Positions 1 to 6,443 of a DNA stretch of 7,597 nt are shown here, one piece after another (within the stretch, counting starts at the first letter, position 1; every line of letters begins with the position of its first letter). Both the position numbers and the translations under genes were made by a program. Source of the DNA: JBEIFW01 sp040382215 (lineage in GTDB: Bacteria; Actinomycetota; Acidimicrobiia; Acidimicrobiales; Ilumatobacteraceae); NCBI GenBank assembly GCA_040382215.1, contig JBEIFW010000163.1:1-7597 (forward strand), given 5' to 3'. The notes under the pieces are model-generated. The model did not search any database. It saw only the letters and a list, made by a program, of their open reading frames with translations, and was not told the DNA's origin.

Positions 1-352
1 CCGGGTCGGCCGCCACGGCCGCGGCGAGCGAGCGGACCGGTTCGAGGCCCGGATCGGTCGGCCCGGGCGATCCGGCGGGATCGCGCAGGCGCTGCCGAGC
101 AAGGTCCAGCGCCGCCTGAGCTGCGTCCTCGTCGAGCGCCCGCACGGCCACCACGACATCACCGGGACCGGCCGCAACCACACCGAGGCCGCTGTCAGCG
201 AGCCGTTCGAGGTTGGCCGGGGTACCCATCACGACCGACGTCACCTCGACACCGGGTAGCCCGGCGAGCTCGCTCGACAGCGCGAGCAGGGCCACCGAGT
301 CGCGGTAGCAGTCGGCGAGCACCAGACGGAGCACCGTGGGCGACGCGCTCAT
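1..352 (-). CDS. fdrA: FdrA/AllF-like protein, N-terminal part (cut by window edge)
   Basis: The first 117 residues of a protein whose 3' end lies beyond base 1. The start ATG at 352 overlaps the DUF2877 stop as ATGA, and there is no clear Shine-Dalgarno sequence, so translation probably relies on coupling. Visible family marks are C-Y-R-D-S-V at residues 15-20 (E. coli FdrA has C-F-Q-D-S-V there), V-M-G-T-P-A-N at 41-47, and the strand G-D-V-V-V-A-V-R at 64-71. These belong to the N-terminal domain that precedes the succinyl-CoA-synthetase-alpha-like region in FdrA proteins; that region is outside the window. In E. coli, fdrA, ylbE and ylbF were renamed allFGH and linked to oxamate transcarbamylase in allantoin catabolism. 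The DUF2877 gene just upstream supports the assignment. The substrate in this organism is unknown. I assigned the family from remembered motifs, without a database search. Confidence 0.85.
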   Translation of the reverse strand, partial: MSASPTVLRLVLADCYRDSVALLALSSELAGLPGVEVTSVVMGTPANLERLADSGLGVVAAGPGDVVVAVRALDEDAAQAALDLARQRLRDPAGSPGPTDPGLEPVRSLAAAVAADP

Positions 353-1122
353 GGGACCGGTTCCCGGGTCGTTGCAAGCGCATCGAGCGCGAGGACAACA
401 CCGGCCAGCAGATCGGCCCCCGACGTGGCCCCGATCCCGAGCAGCACCGGGACGGCCCGGGCGAGCGAGTCAGGATCCTCTGCGTCCACGACACCGACGA
501 GCGCATCGACGAACCATCCCCGTGCCGCCGCCCGGAGCTGATGAGCGCCGACGGCCGTTGTTCGCGGTGCCGCCTCTTGCGCCACGGCCACGAGCCGTGT
601 CTGCACACCCTGGGCACCGTAACGACCGAAGGCACAAAGCGCACCTGTCAGCACGTCGTCGCCCGACGGCGTCAGCCCCGGCCCCCGACCCACGAGTCGT
701 TCGGCCCGATCCCACCACCGAGGACCTGCGATGCCGGCACGGGCGAGCGCTGCGCTCACGGCATCGGGAGCCAGGGTCCGCAACGCTCGGTGCGCCGTCG
801 CAAGATCCCACGACGGACGGTTCACCGGCGGCCGTGGGGCGGGCTCGCCCCGGGGACCGAGGCCCACCACGAGCCGCCCGACCCGAAGCCGGCCCGCCCG
901 CGCGGCGGCCACCTCCCCGCAACGGGCCCAGGCATCGAGCGGACCGATGCCGGCCAACGTGACCGACCAGGGCGACCGGCCGTGGCGGTCGTCGTGCACT
1001 GCGGTGAGCAGGTCTCGGCTCGCCCACGCCACGTACACGGCCGACGCCGACGCATGGACGACCACCCCCGTACTCGGGCCGGCGGGAACCAGCGGGCCGC
1101 ACGCCACGACCCGTGGCGTCAT
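349..1122 (-). CDS. allH: DUF2877 domain protein (YlbF/AllH-like), probable carbamoyltransferase component
   Basis: A 257-residue protein, close in size to E. coli YlbF. The hallmark G-R-G-P-G-L-T-P-S-G-D-D is at residues 145-156, and a second conserved block, T-S-G-A-D-L-L-A-G, is at 233-241; both are typical of DUF2877. No signal peptide or membrane segment is evident. The start at 1122 forms an ATGA overlap with the preceding hydrolase stop, with a weak GAGG about 10 bases upstream. The same frame stays open as far as 2004, but that extension runs through two other genes and is rejected. Its own stop overlaps the fdrA start. In E. coli the homologue is reported to act with FdrA and YlbE (DUF1116) in oxamate carbamoyl transfer. 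That it does the same chemistry on a related N-acylurea here is inference. The symbol marks the family, not a proven substrate. Confidence 0.85.
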   Translation of the reverse strand: MTPRVVACGPLVPAGPSTGVVVHASASAVYVAWASRDLLTAVHDDRHGRSPWSVTLAGIGPLDAWARCGEVAAARAGRLRVGRLVVGLGPRGEPAPRPPVNRPSWDLATAHRALRTLAPDAVSAALARAGIAGPRWWDRAERLVGRGPGLTPSGDDVLTGALCAFGRYGAQGVQTRLVAVAQEAAPRTTAVGAHQLRAAARGWFVDALVGVVDAEDPDSLARAVPVLLGIGATSGADLLAGVVLALDALATTREPVP

Positions 1123-1787
1123 CCGCTCAGCGCCTCGACGGCCGACGACGACGACGACACCCACCCGAAGATGGCACCCTGCGCCTCGATCATCGCGATG
1201 CCGACGCGCTGGAACTCCGGGAAGTACGACCCGACGCAGTCCTCGAGCACGACGCACTCGTAGCCCCGGTCGTTGGCCTCCCGCACCGTGGTGTGAACGC
1301 ATACCTCGGTGGTCACCCCGCACACGAGGAGGGTCCGCACGCCCCGGGTGCGCAGCAGCTGATCCAGGTCCGTGGCATGGAACGCCCCTTTGCCCGGCTT
1401 GTCGAGCACCGGTTCGCCGGCGATCGGGGCGAGTTCCGGCACGATGTCGTGCCCGGCCTCGCCCCGCACCAGGATCCGACCCATCGGGCCGTCGGTGCCG
1501 ATGAAGGTCTTGCCGCCTCGTGTCAGCTTCGCGGGTGGGCAGTCGGACAGGTCGGTGCGGTGCCCCTCCCGGGTGTGCACGACGAACAGTCCGGCGGCGC
1601 GCGCAGCGGCGAGCACCCGGCGGGTGGGTTCGATCGTCGTGCGCAGCAACGACACGTCGTTGCCGAGCAGTTCGCCGAACCCACCGGGCTCGAGGAAGTC
1701 GCGCTGCATGTCGATGACGACGAGCGCCGTGGACGCCGGATCGAACGCGACCGGGAACGGCCGGGCGGGAAGGGTACGCGTGCTCAT
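1119..1787 (-). CDS. Second isochorismatase-family cysteine hydrolase (ureido-compound amidase)
   Basis: A 222-residue cytosolic hydrolase of the isochorismatase/N-carbamoylsarcosine amidase superfamily. The predicted catalytic triad is Asp26 (V-V-I-D-M-Q), Lys130 (L-D-K-P-G-K-G) and Cys163 (T-T-E-V-C-V-H-T-T). The cis-peptide region and R-E-A-N-D-R-G-Y-E-C at 169-178 are intact. It is clearly a paralogue of the hydrolase at 3529-4209, sharing H-T-R-E-G-H, G-R-I-L-V-R-G-E and D-K-P-G-K-G-A-F. It differs around the pocket: F-L-E-P-G-G-F-G after the first Asp, and Y-F-P-E-F-Q in place of T-D-A-G-N-E after the Cys block. It therefore probably takes a different substrate; a triuret hydrolase (TrtA)-type or other carbamoyl amide role would fit the neighbours but is not shown. 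The start at 1787 overlaps the amidase stop as ATGA and has a good GGAGG 6 bases upstream; the longer in-frame start at 1820 lies inside the amidase. Confidence 0.88.
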   Translation of the reverse strand: MSTRTLPARPFPVAFDPASTALVVIDMQRDFLEPGGFGELLGNDVSLLRTTIEPTRRVLAAARAAGLFVVHTREGHRTDLSDCPPAKLTRGGKTFIGTDGPMGRILVRGEAGHDIVPELAPIAGEPVLDKPGKGAFHATDLDQLLRTRGVRTLLVCGVTTEVCVHTTVREANDRGYECVVLEDCVGSYFPEFQRVGIAMIEAQGAIFGWVSSSSSAVEALSG

Positions 1788-3532
1788 CGGGAACCTCCGG
1801 CGGCGCGATAGGCGCGCCACCCGCCGAACCGGGTGATGTCGCTGGCCCCGGCCAGAGCCCAGGGTTCACACACGAAGCCCTTGCACCAGGTGCCGTCGTC
1901 GAGTTCGAGCGACCCGATGCCCAATGGCGGAGGCACCTCGGCGACGAACGACCCGAACGCCCGCTCGCCCAACGCCCACACCTCGATCTCGAGGGCGGCA
2001 CCACCCTCGGCCACCCGGGCGAGCCCCGGCTTGGGCGGAACCGTGCCGTCGAGCGCGAACAGCCGGTAGGCCGGCGCCGTTCGCCGAGTTGCGACCAGCC
2101 GTGCCCCGCGTCCGGTCAACTGGTGGTTGAGCGGCATGCCGGTGAGGTGGGCACCAACCACGGCCAGCGCGACCTCGCCGGGCCGCACACCGGGGGGCTC
2201 AGGGGCCTCGCCGATGATCCGGGCTGCGGCATCGGCCAACGCGTCGTCGCTCCACGCCGGGCCGACGAGTTGGATCCCGTACGGCGCCCCGACACCGGGG
2301 CTGGGCGCGGCGATCGCTGCGAGGTCGAGCAGGTTGACGAACGTCGTGAACGTCCCGAGCCGCTCGTTCACCCCGACCGGGTCCGCAGCAACCTCGGCCA
2401 CGGTCACCGGGCCCGGCGTCGTGGGCAGCAGGAGGGCGTCGATCCCGCTCCACACCTCGCCGGTCACGGCACGCAGGTGGGCCAGGCGGTACTCGGCGCG
2501 GTAGGCGTCGACCGCGCTCGGTCGCACCCCTGTGCCGATGATGCGGGCGACGGTCGGGTCAATGCCGGGGGGGTCCGACGCCAGGAACGTGCCCACCGAG
2601 GCCCAGCGCTCCGCGACGAGCGGCCCGCCGTAGAGCAACTTGCCGGCGTCGAGGAACGGCAGGAGGTCGAACTCCTGCAGCGCGAACCCGGCCTGCTCGG
2701 TCGCCGCCACCGCAGCGGCGTAGGCCTCGGCCGCGCGGGGGTCGAGGCCGTCAACGGGTAACCGGGCCGGCACGCCGATCGTGCGCACCGCACCCGGCCC
2801 GACCTCGGGATCTCGCGACCATGGATCGCTGCGGTGCCGGCCGGATGCAAGGGTCACCACGGTACGAGCCTCGGCGACACTGCGGGCGAACACCGTGGCG
2901 CAGTCGATGCGACGCACGGCGGGCACGATGCCGGTCGTGGGCAGCCGACCGATCGTCGGCTTGAACCCGACCACCCCGCAGAAAGCGGCCGGGACCCGGC
3001 CCGAACCCGCGGTGTCGGTGCCCAGCGCGAACGGCACGAGGCCACGAGCCACGGCGACCGCCGAGCCCGACGACGACCCACCGGGCACGAGCGTGGGATC
3101 GACCGGGTTGCGTGGCGTGCCGTACGGCGAGCGGGTGCCGACGAGTCCGGTGGCGAACTGGTCCAGGTTCACCTTCGCGACCGGGATCGCGCCTGCGGCC
3201 CGAAGCCGCGCCACGACGGTGGCGTCGGCTGCGGCGACGTAGCCGTAACTCGGGCATCCGGCCGTGGTGCGCGCCTGGGCGACGTCGATGTTGTCCTTCA
3301 CGACGAAGGGCACGCCGTGCAGCGGCCCCGGGCGCTCGGTGGCGTCGAGTGCGGCGGCCTGGGCGCGCGCTAGGACGTCGAGCACGCCACCGATGACGAC
3401 GGCGGGATCGTCGAGGGTGGCCAGCGCCTGGAGCGTGGTGCCGACGACCTCCACCACCGTGGCCCCGTCACGTTGCGCGGCACGGTGGTCCGCCAGCGAC
3501 CATCCCGTCACGTCCTGCACGGACAGCGTCAT
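1784..3532 (-). CDS. atzF: Allophanate hydrolase (AtzF type, two domains)
   Basis: A 582-residue cytosolic enzyme that hydrolyses allophanate, the product of biuret hydrolysis, releasing ammonia and a carboxycarbamate/CO2. Residues about 30-440 are an amidase-signature domain with the full Ser-cisSer-Lys triad: Lys79 (V-V-K-D-N), Ser153 (P-G-G-S-S-S-G-S) and Ser177 (D-T-A-G-S-G-R-V-P-A). The 74- and 24-residue spacings match those I recall for AtzF (K91, S165, S189). Y-G-G-P-L-V-A-E-R at 301-309 carries the Tyr and Arg, eight apart, reported to bind allophanate. Residues about 452-577 are the allophanate hydrolase C-terminal domain (V-G-A-H-L-T-G-M-P-L-N-H-Q-L, then T-V-P-P-K-P-G-L, and near the end F-G-G-W-R-A-Y), which separates it from ordinary amidases and GatA. 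There is no urea carboxylase part. The start at 3532 overlaps the BiuH-like stop as ATGA and lacks a clear Shine-Dalgarno sequence. The frame stays open upstream to 3661, but that part lies inside the biuH frame. Confidence 0.95.
   Translation of the reverse strand: MTLSVQDVTGWSLADHRAAQRDGATVVEVVGTTLQALATLDDPAVVIGGVLDVLARAQAAALDATERPGPLHGVPFVVKDNIDVAQARTTAGCPSYGYVAAADATVVARLRAAGAIPVAKVNLDQFATGLVGTRSPYGTPRNPVDPTLVPGGSSSGSAVAVARGLVPFALGTDTAGSGRVPAAFCGVVGFKPTIGRLPTTGIVPAVRRIDCATVFARSVAEARTVVTLASGRHRSDPWSRDPEVGPGAVRTIGVPARLPVDGLDPRAAEAYAAAVAATEQAGFALQEFDLLPFLDAGKLLYGGPLVAERWASVGTFLASDPPGIDPTVARIIGTGVRPSAVDAYRAEYRLAHLRAVTGEVWSGIDALLLPTTPGPVTVAEVAADPVGVNERLGTFTTFVNLLDLAAIAAPSPGVGAPYGIQLVGPAWSDDALADAAARIIGEAPEPPGVRPGEVALAVVGAHLTGMPLNHQLTGRGARLVATRRTAPAYRLFALDGTVPPKPGLARVAEGGAALEIEVWALGERAFGSFVAEVPPPLGIGSLELDDGTWCKGFVCEPWALAGASDITRFGGWRAYRAAGGSR
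1794..1798 (-). promoter_or_regulatory. Ribosome binding site of second cysteine hydrolase
   Basis: GGAGG on the minus strand with 6 bases to the ATG at 1787. It lies inside the 3' end of the allophanate hydrolase gene. It decides the start in favour of 1787 over the in-frame ATG at 1820. It suggests this gene can load ribosomes itself as well as by coupling. Confidence 0.7.
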
Positions 3533-4209
3533 AGCGCAGCCAGCAGGGCCGACGACGGGGCGTGGGCGCCGAACACCCCGCCCTGCATGGTGATCATCTT
3601 CAGCGCGGCGGCCTCGTTGCCGGCGTCGGTGGCCCCGGTGCAGTCCGACAGCAGCAGGCACTCGTAGCCCCGGTCGTTGGCCTCGCGCATCGTGGTGTGC
3701 ACGCAGACGTCGGTCGTGATCCCGGTGAACACCAGGTGCGTGATGCCACCGCGGCGCAGGATCAGGTCGAGATCCGTTGCGTAGAACGCACCCTTCCCCG
3801 GCTTGTCGACGATCGGCTCACCGTCGATCGGCGCCACCTCCGGCACGATCTCCCAGCCCGGTTCGCCGCGCACGAGGATCCGTCCGCACGGGCCCGGATC
3901 ACCGATGCCGGCGCCGATGCGCCGGGAGCGCCAGCGCTTGTTGGCCGGGCAGTCCGCCAGATCCGGGCGGTGCCCCTCCCGGGTGTGGACCACGGTCCAC
4001 CCGGCCGACCGGACGGCCGTGAGCACACGGGCCGTCGGCTCGAGGCCCTTGCGGGTGTTGGTCAGGTCGTAGCCCATCGCATCGACGTAGCCGCCCTTCC
4101 CGCAGAAGTCGGTCTGCCAGTCGATGCACAGCAGGGCCGTGCGGGCCGGGTCGATCGGGCCGTCGTAGGGCCAGGCGTACGGGTCTGCAGCAACGACACC
4201 GTGGGACAT
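3529..4209 (-). CDS. biuH: Biuret amidohydrolase-like cysteine hydrolase
   Basis: A 226-residue isochorismatase-family hydrolase predicted to split biuret into allophanate and ammonia in the cytosol. It closely resembles Rhizobium leguminosarum BiuH as I remember it: D-P-Y-x-W-P-Y near the N-terminus, T-D-F-C-G-K-G-G-Y-V-D at 34-43, and R-I-G-A-G-I-G-D-P-G-P-C-G-R at 97-110. The triad is Asp30, Lys136 and Cys169. The intervals of 106 and 139 residues from Asp equal those of the R. leguminosarum enzyme (36, 142, 175). Gln209 in M-Q-G-G-V-F-G corresponds to the substrate-contacting Gln215. The start at 4209 has AAGGAG with 6-base spacing, better than the in-frame ATG at 4281, which would sit inside the upstream hairpin. 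The gene is directly followed by allophanate hydrolase with a 4-base overlap, which supports the function. A close relative acting on another ureido substrate cannot be excluded. Confidence 0.9.
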   Translation of the reverse strand: MSHGVVAADPYAWPYDGPIDPARTALLCIDWQTDFCGKGGYVDAMGYDLTNTRKGLEPTARVLTAVRSAGWTVVHTREGHRPDLADCPANKRWRSRRIGAGIGDPGPCGRILVRGEPGWEIVPEVAPIDGEPIVDKPGKGAFYATDLDLILRRGGITHLVFTGITTDVCVHTTMREANDRGYECLLLSDCTGATDAGNEAAALKMITMQGGVFGAHAPSSALLAAL

Positions 4210-4215
4210 CGGGAG

Positions 4216-4221
4216 CTCCTT
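4216..4221 (-). promoter_or_regulatory. Strong ribosome binding site of biuH-like gene
   Basis: AAGGAG on the minus strand, six bases before the ATG at 4209. It is the best Shine-Dalgarno match in the window. It fixes the start of the hydrolase and shows that the catabolic half of the operon starts translation independently of the transporter half. Confidence 0.8.
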
Positions 4222-4244
4222 GGTCACGGGACTGGGATGGGGAA

Positions 4245-4278
4245 CCGCCGGGGCGGGGGCGACCCACCGCCCCGGCGG
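4245..4278 (-). terminator. Strong GC hairpin after the substrate-binding protein gene
   Basis: Two perfectly complementary 12-base arms (4245-4256 and 4267-4278) flank a 10-base loop that itself contains GGG and CCC. The stem begins 7 bases after the stop codon of the substrate-binding protein and ends 23 bases before the biuH ribosome site. On the transcribed strand it is followed by TTCCCC, so it lacks a U-tract and is not a classical Rho-independent terminator. It could be a leaky or U-less actinobacterial terminator, or a 3' mRNA stabiliser giving more binding-protein mRNA than enzyme mRNA. Which of these is correct cannot be read from the sequence. Confidence 0.6.
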
Positions 4279-4285
4279 CACGGGA

Positions 4286-5473
4286 TCAGCCCTTCGGGAT
4301 CTGGCCGACGACGCCCTTGACGAAGGCGGTGTTCTTCGCCTCGGTCGTGAGGTAGTCCGGCACCCCGGCGGGGAACAGTTCCTTGCCGTCCTGGCCCATG
4401 ATCGGGCCCTTGAACGGCGAACCGTCCTTCGAGGAGATGACCTTCTTCTGCTCCTCGATCAGCTTCTTCGTTGCATCGTCAACCATCGGACCGAACTTGG
4501 ACTGGACGAAGGGGTTGCCGCCGTCTTGGTATCCGACCCGGTAGTTGGCGTTGTACTTCGAGCCGGTGAACTTGCCGGACAGCGCCGTGGCGACGATGTC
4601 GCTGTACATCTCACCCCAGCTCCATTCCGAGCCGGCCACCCAGCCCTTGGGGGCGAGCGACGAGGCATCGGCGTGGTATCCGACAACCATCTTGCCGGCC
4701 TCCTCGGCCGCCTTGGTGATCGTCGCCGTGCAGTCCTGGTGCTGTGTGATCACGTCGACACCCTGGGCGAACAGGCTCTTGGCCGCCTCGGCCTGCTTGG
4801 CGACGTCGCACCAGTTGGAGGTGTTGACGACGAAGGTCTGCACGTTCGGGTTCACCGACGCAGCGCCGAGCTGGAAGGCGTTGATGTTCGCGATGGTCTG
4901 CGGGATCGGGAAGGCGTACACGTACCCGAGCTTGTTGGACTTGGTCGCCTTACCGGCAGCGATGCCGGCCAGGTACACCGGCTCGTACACGGTGCCGAAG
5001 TAGGTGCCGCTGTTCGCCGGCACCTTGTCCTTGATGAAGTTGCCCTGCTGGACGACGGCGACGTCGGGGTGGGCAGCGGCGACCTTGAGCGCCGGGTCGA
5101 GGTGCCCGTAGGACGTGGCGAAGATGATCTTGGCGCCATCGGCGATCATCTTCTCCATCACTCGGGTGGCGTTGTCGTCCTCCGGGACGTTCTCGGCCGT
5201 GAGGATCTCGAGGTTCGGGAACTTCTTCTTCACCTCCTGCGAGCCCTGGTACGCGGCTTGGTTGTAGCCGTAATCGTCCTTCGGGCCGACGAACAGGAAG
5301 CCGACCTTCTTGGAGCCGGCGCCCGGGCCCGAGCCCGGTGCACCGGTCGCCACCGTCGACCCGCCCGACGTCGTGGCCGAACTGGCCGAGGAACTCTTTG
5401 AATCATCGCCACAGGCCGCGGCGACGAGCGCGAGGCTCGTGATGGCGGCGAGGGACAGCCAACGGGATCGCAT
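4286..5473 (-). CDS. BMP-family ABC transporter substrate-binding lipoprotein
   Basis: A 395-residue extracytoplasmic solute-binding protein of the Bmp/Med family (PF02608 type), the family used with nucleoside- and purine-type BPD_transp_2 permeases. A signal peptide ends in a lipobox, L-V-A-A-A-C, with the lipidated Cys at residue 21. A Ser/Thr/Gly-rich linker covers about 25-54, then the folded domain starts with K-V-G-F-L-F-V-G-P. Subfamily marks include D-D-Y-G-Y-N-Q-A-A-Y (66-75), T-S-N-W-C-D (218-223), T-Q-H-Q-D-C (243-248), V-G-Y-H-A-D-A (264-270) and S-E-W-S-W-G (282-287). The start at 5473 has GAGG 8 bases upstream. It follows the second permease by 52 bases and precedes the biuret hydrolase-like gene. 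The context suggests a small ureido ligand rather than a nucleoside, but the ligand is inferred only from neighbours. Confidence 0.93.
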   Translation of the reverse strand: MRSRWLSLAAITSLALVAAACGDDSKSSSASSATTSGGSTVATGAPGSGPGAGSKKVGFLFVGPKDDYGYNQAAYQGSQEVKKKFPNLEILTAENVPEDDNATRVMEKMIADGAKIIFATSYGHLDPALKVAAAHPDVAVVQQGNFIKDKVPANSGTYFGTVYEPVYLAGIAAGKATKSNKLGYVYAFPIPQTIANINAFQLGAASVNPNVQTFVVNTSNWCDVAKQAEAAKSLFAQGVDVITQHQDCTATITKAAEEAGKMVVGYHADASSLAPKGWVAGSEWSWGEMYSDIVATALSGKFTGSKYNANYRVGYQDGGNPFVQSKFGPMVDDATKKLIEEQKKVISSKDGSPFKGPIMGQDGKELFPAGVPDYLTTEAKNTAFVKGVVGQIPKG

Positions 5474-5481
5474 CAGGGAAA

Positions 5482-5485
5482 CCTC
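5482..5485 (-). promoter_or_regulatory. Ribosome binding site of substrate-binding protein
   Basis: GAGG on the minus strand with an 8-base spacer to the ATG at 5473. It sits in a 52-base pyrimidine-rich gap. I see no convincing -10/-35 pair there, so the gene is probably read from upstream. Confidence 0.55.
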
Positions 5486-5525
5486 GTGGAGTGAAAGGTG
5501 GATTGGGGTGGGGTCCGGGTCGGTG

Positions 5526-6443
5526 TCAGCGACCCGGGGTCGTCTCGAAGACCTTGTTGAGGCCTTCGGGGACGTCGGAGGCCCGGCGACGGCCGAGCAC
5601 GATCAGCACGACGAGCGTGACCACGTAGGGCACCGCGTCGAGGGCGAACTGGTTGATGGCATACCCCCGGGCCTGGAGCGCAGGGGACAGCGCCAGCGCA
5701 GCGCCGAACAGGTAGGCGCCGCCGGCGACTTTGACCGGATGCCGGGCGGCGAACATGACGACGGCGACGGCGACGAACCCCCGGCCGACGGCCATGTTCT
5801 CGAACCACGCCTTGGCATAGGCGAGCGACAGGTGGGCCCCGCCGAGGCCGGCGAGCATCCCACCGACGATCACGGCCGTGTACTGGATCGGAGCGACCCG
5901 GTGTCCGTGGGTGACGAGCACCTCGCTGCGCTCGCCGGCGGCCCGCAGCAGCACACCCCAACGGCTTCGGAAGATGACCCACCACGACACGGGCACCAGG
6001 ACGTAGGACAGGTACACGAGCGCGTCCTGACCGAACAGCACGTCGCCGAGCAGGGGGACGGCATGGAGCCCGGGAATCTCGACGGGCCGGAAGCTCGGTG
6101 CCAGGGCCTGCACGTAGGACACCCCGAACAGTGAGGTGAGCCCGAGGCCGAGGAACAGCACCACGAGGCCGGTCGCGAGCTGGTTCGCGCCCCGCCCGAT
6201 GACGAGGTACGCGTGGACGGCGGCGAGCAGGCCACCGGCAACCGCGCCGGCGGCCACCCCGAGCCACGGCTGCCCGGTCTCGGCGGCGACGGCGTACCCC
6301 GCAAGCGCACCGGCGAGCATCGAACCCTCGGTGCCGAGGTTGACCACCCCGGCCCGCTCGCTCACCGTCTCGCCGAGCGACGCATACAGGATCGAGGTGC
6401 CGCCCCGGACCCCGCCGGTGAGCACTTCGGTGAGCATGTTCAT
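5526..6443 (-). CDS. ABC transporter permease 2 (BPD_transp_2, nucleoside-importer type)
   Basis: A 305-residue integral membrane protein with many hydrophobic helices spread from about residue 40 to 285, of the size usual for the shorter permease of a YufPQ/NupPQ-type importer. The family signature S-E-R-A-G-V-V-N-L-G-T-E-G-S-M is at residues 28-42. The cytoplasmic coupling loop R-W-G-V-L-L-R-A-A-G-E at 161-171 should touch the ATPase, and M-A-V-G-R-G-F-V-A-V-A at 217-227 is typical. It pairs with the longer permease just upstream to form the membrane channel for the lipoprotein-delivered solute. The start at 6443 overlaps the first permease stop as ATGA. A second Met at codon 3 (6437) is an alternative, and no strong ribosome site separates them. 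The last 20 residues are a short polar tail. Confidence 0.93.
   Translation of the reverse strand: MNMLTEVLTGGVRGGTSILYASLGETVSERAGVVNLGTEGSMLAGALAGYAVAAETGQPWLGVAAGAVAGGLLAAVHAYLVIGRGANQLATGLVVLFLGLGLTSLFGVSYVQALAPSFRPVEIPGLHAVPLLGDVLFGQDALVYLSYVLVPVSWWVIFRSRWGVLLRAAGERSEVLVTHGHRVAPIQYTAVIVGGMLAGLGGAHLSLAYAKAWFENMAVGRGFVAVAVVMFAARHPVKVAGGAYLFGAALALSPALQARGYAINQFALDAVPYVVTLVVLIVLGRRRASDVPEGLNKVFETTPGR

Noticed and set aside
1123..2004. Upstream extension of the DUF2877 frame to 2004
   Set aside because: The added part runs out of frame through the second hydrolase and the end of the allophanate hydrolase. The ATGA overlap at 1119-1122 and family length support the start at 1122.
2566..2572. 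Run of seven G (C on the coding strand) in the allophanate hydrolase gene as a possible frameshift
   Set aside because: The reading frame is continuous and family-like on both sides, so no frameshift or pseudogene is indicated.
1784..3532. GatA (glutamyl-tRNA amidotransferase subunit) or generic amidase as the identity of the large enzyme
   Set aside because: The specific allophanate hydrolase C-terminal domain, the Y-x-x-P-x-x-x-E-R substrate segment and the adjacent biuret hydrolase-like gene favour AtzF.
4210..4281. Longer N-terminus for the biuH-like gene starting at 4281
   Set aside because: The extra residues are Pro-rich, unlike the family, and would be encoded by the hairpin. The ATG at 4209 has an ideal AAGGAG.
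4220..5401. Long plus-strand open frame (393 codons) opposite the substrate-binding protein
   Set aside because: It has no family motifs, an Arg/Gly/Val/Leu-rich composition, and lies antisense to a gene with a clear signal peptide, lipobox and BMP motifs. Such open antisense frames are expected at this GC content.
5474..5525. Possible promoter between permease 2 and the substrate-binding protein gene
   Set aside because: The 52-base gap is pyrimidine-rich but has no recognisable -10/-35 pair; only a ribosome site can be supported.
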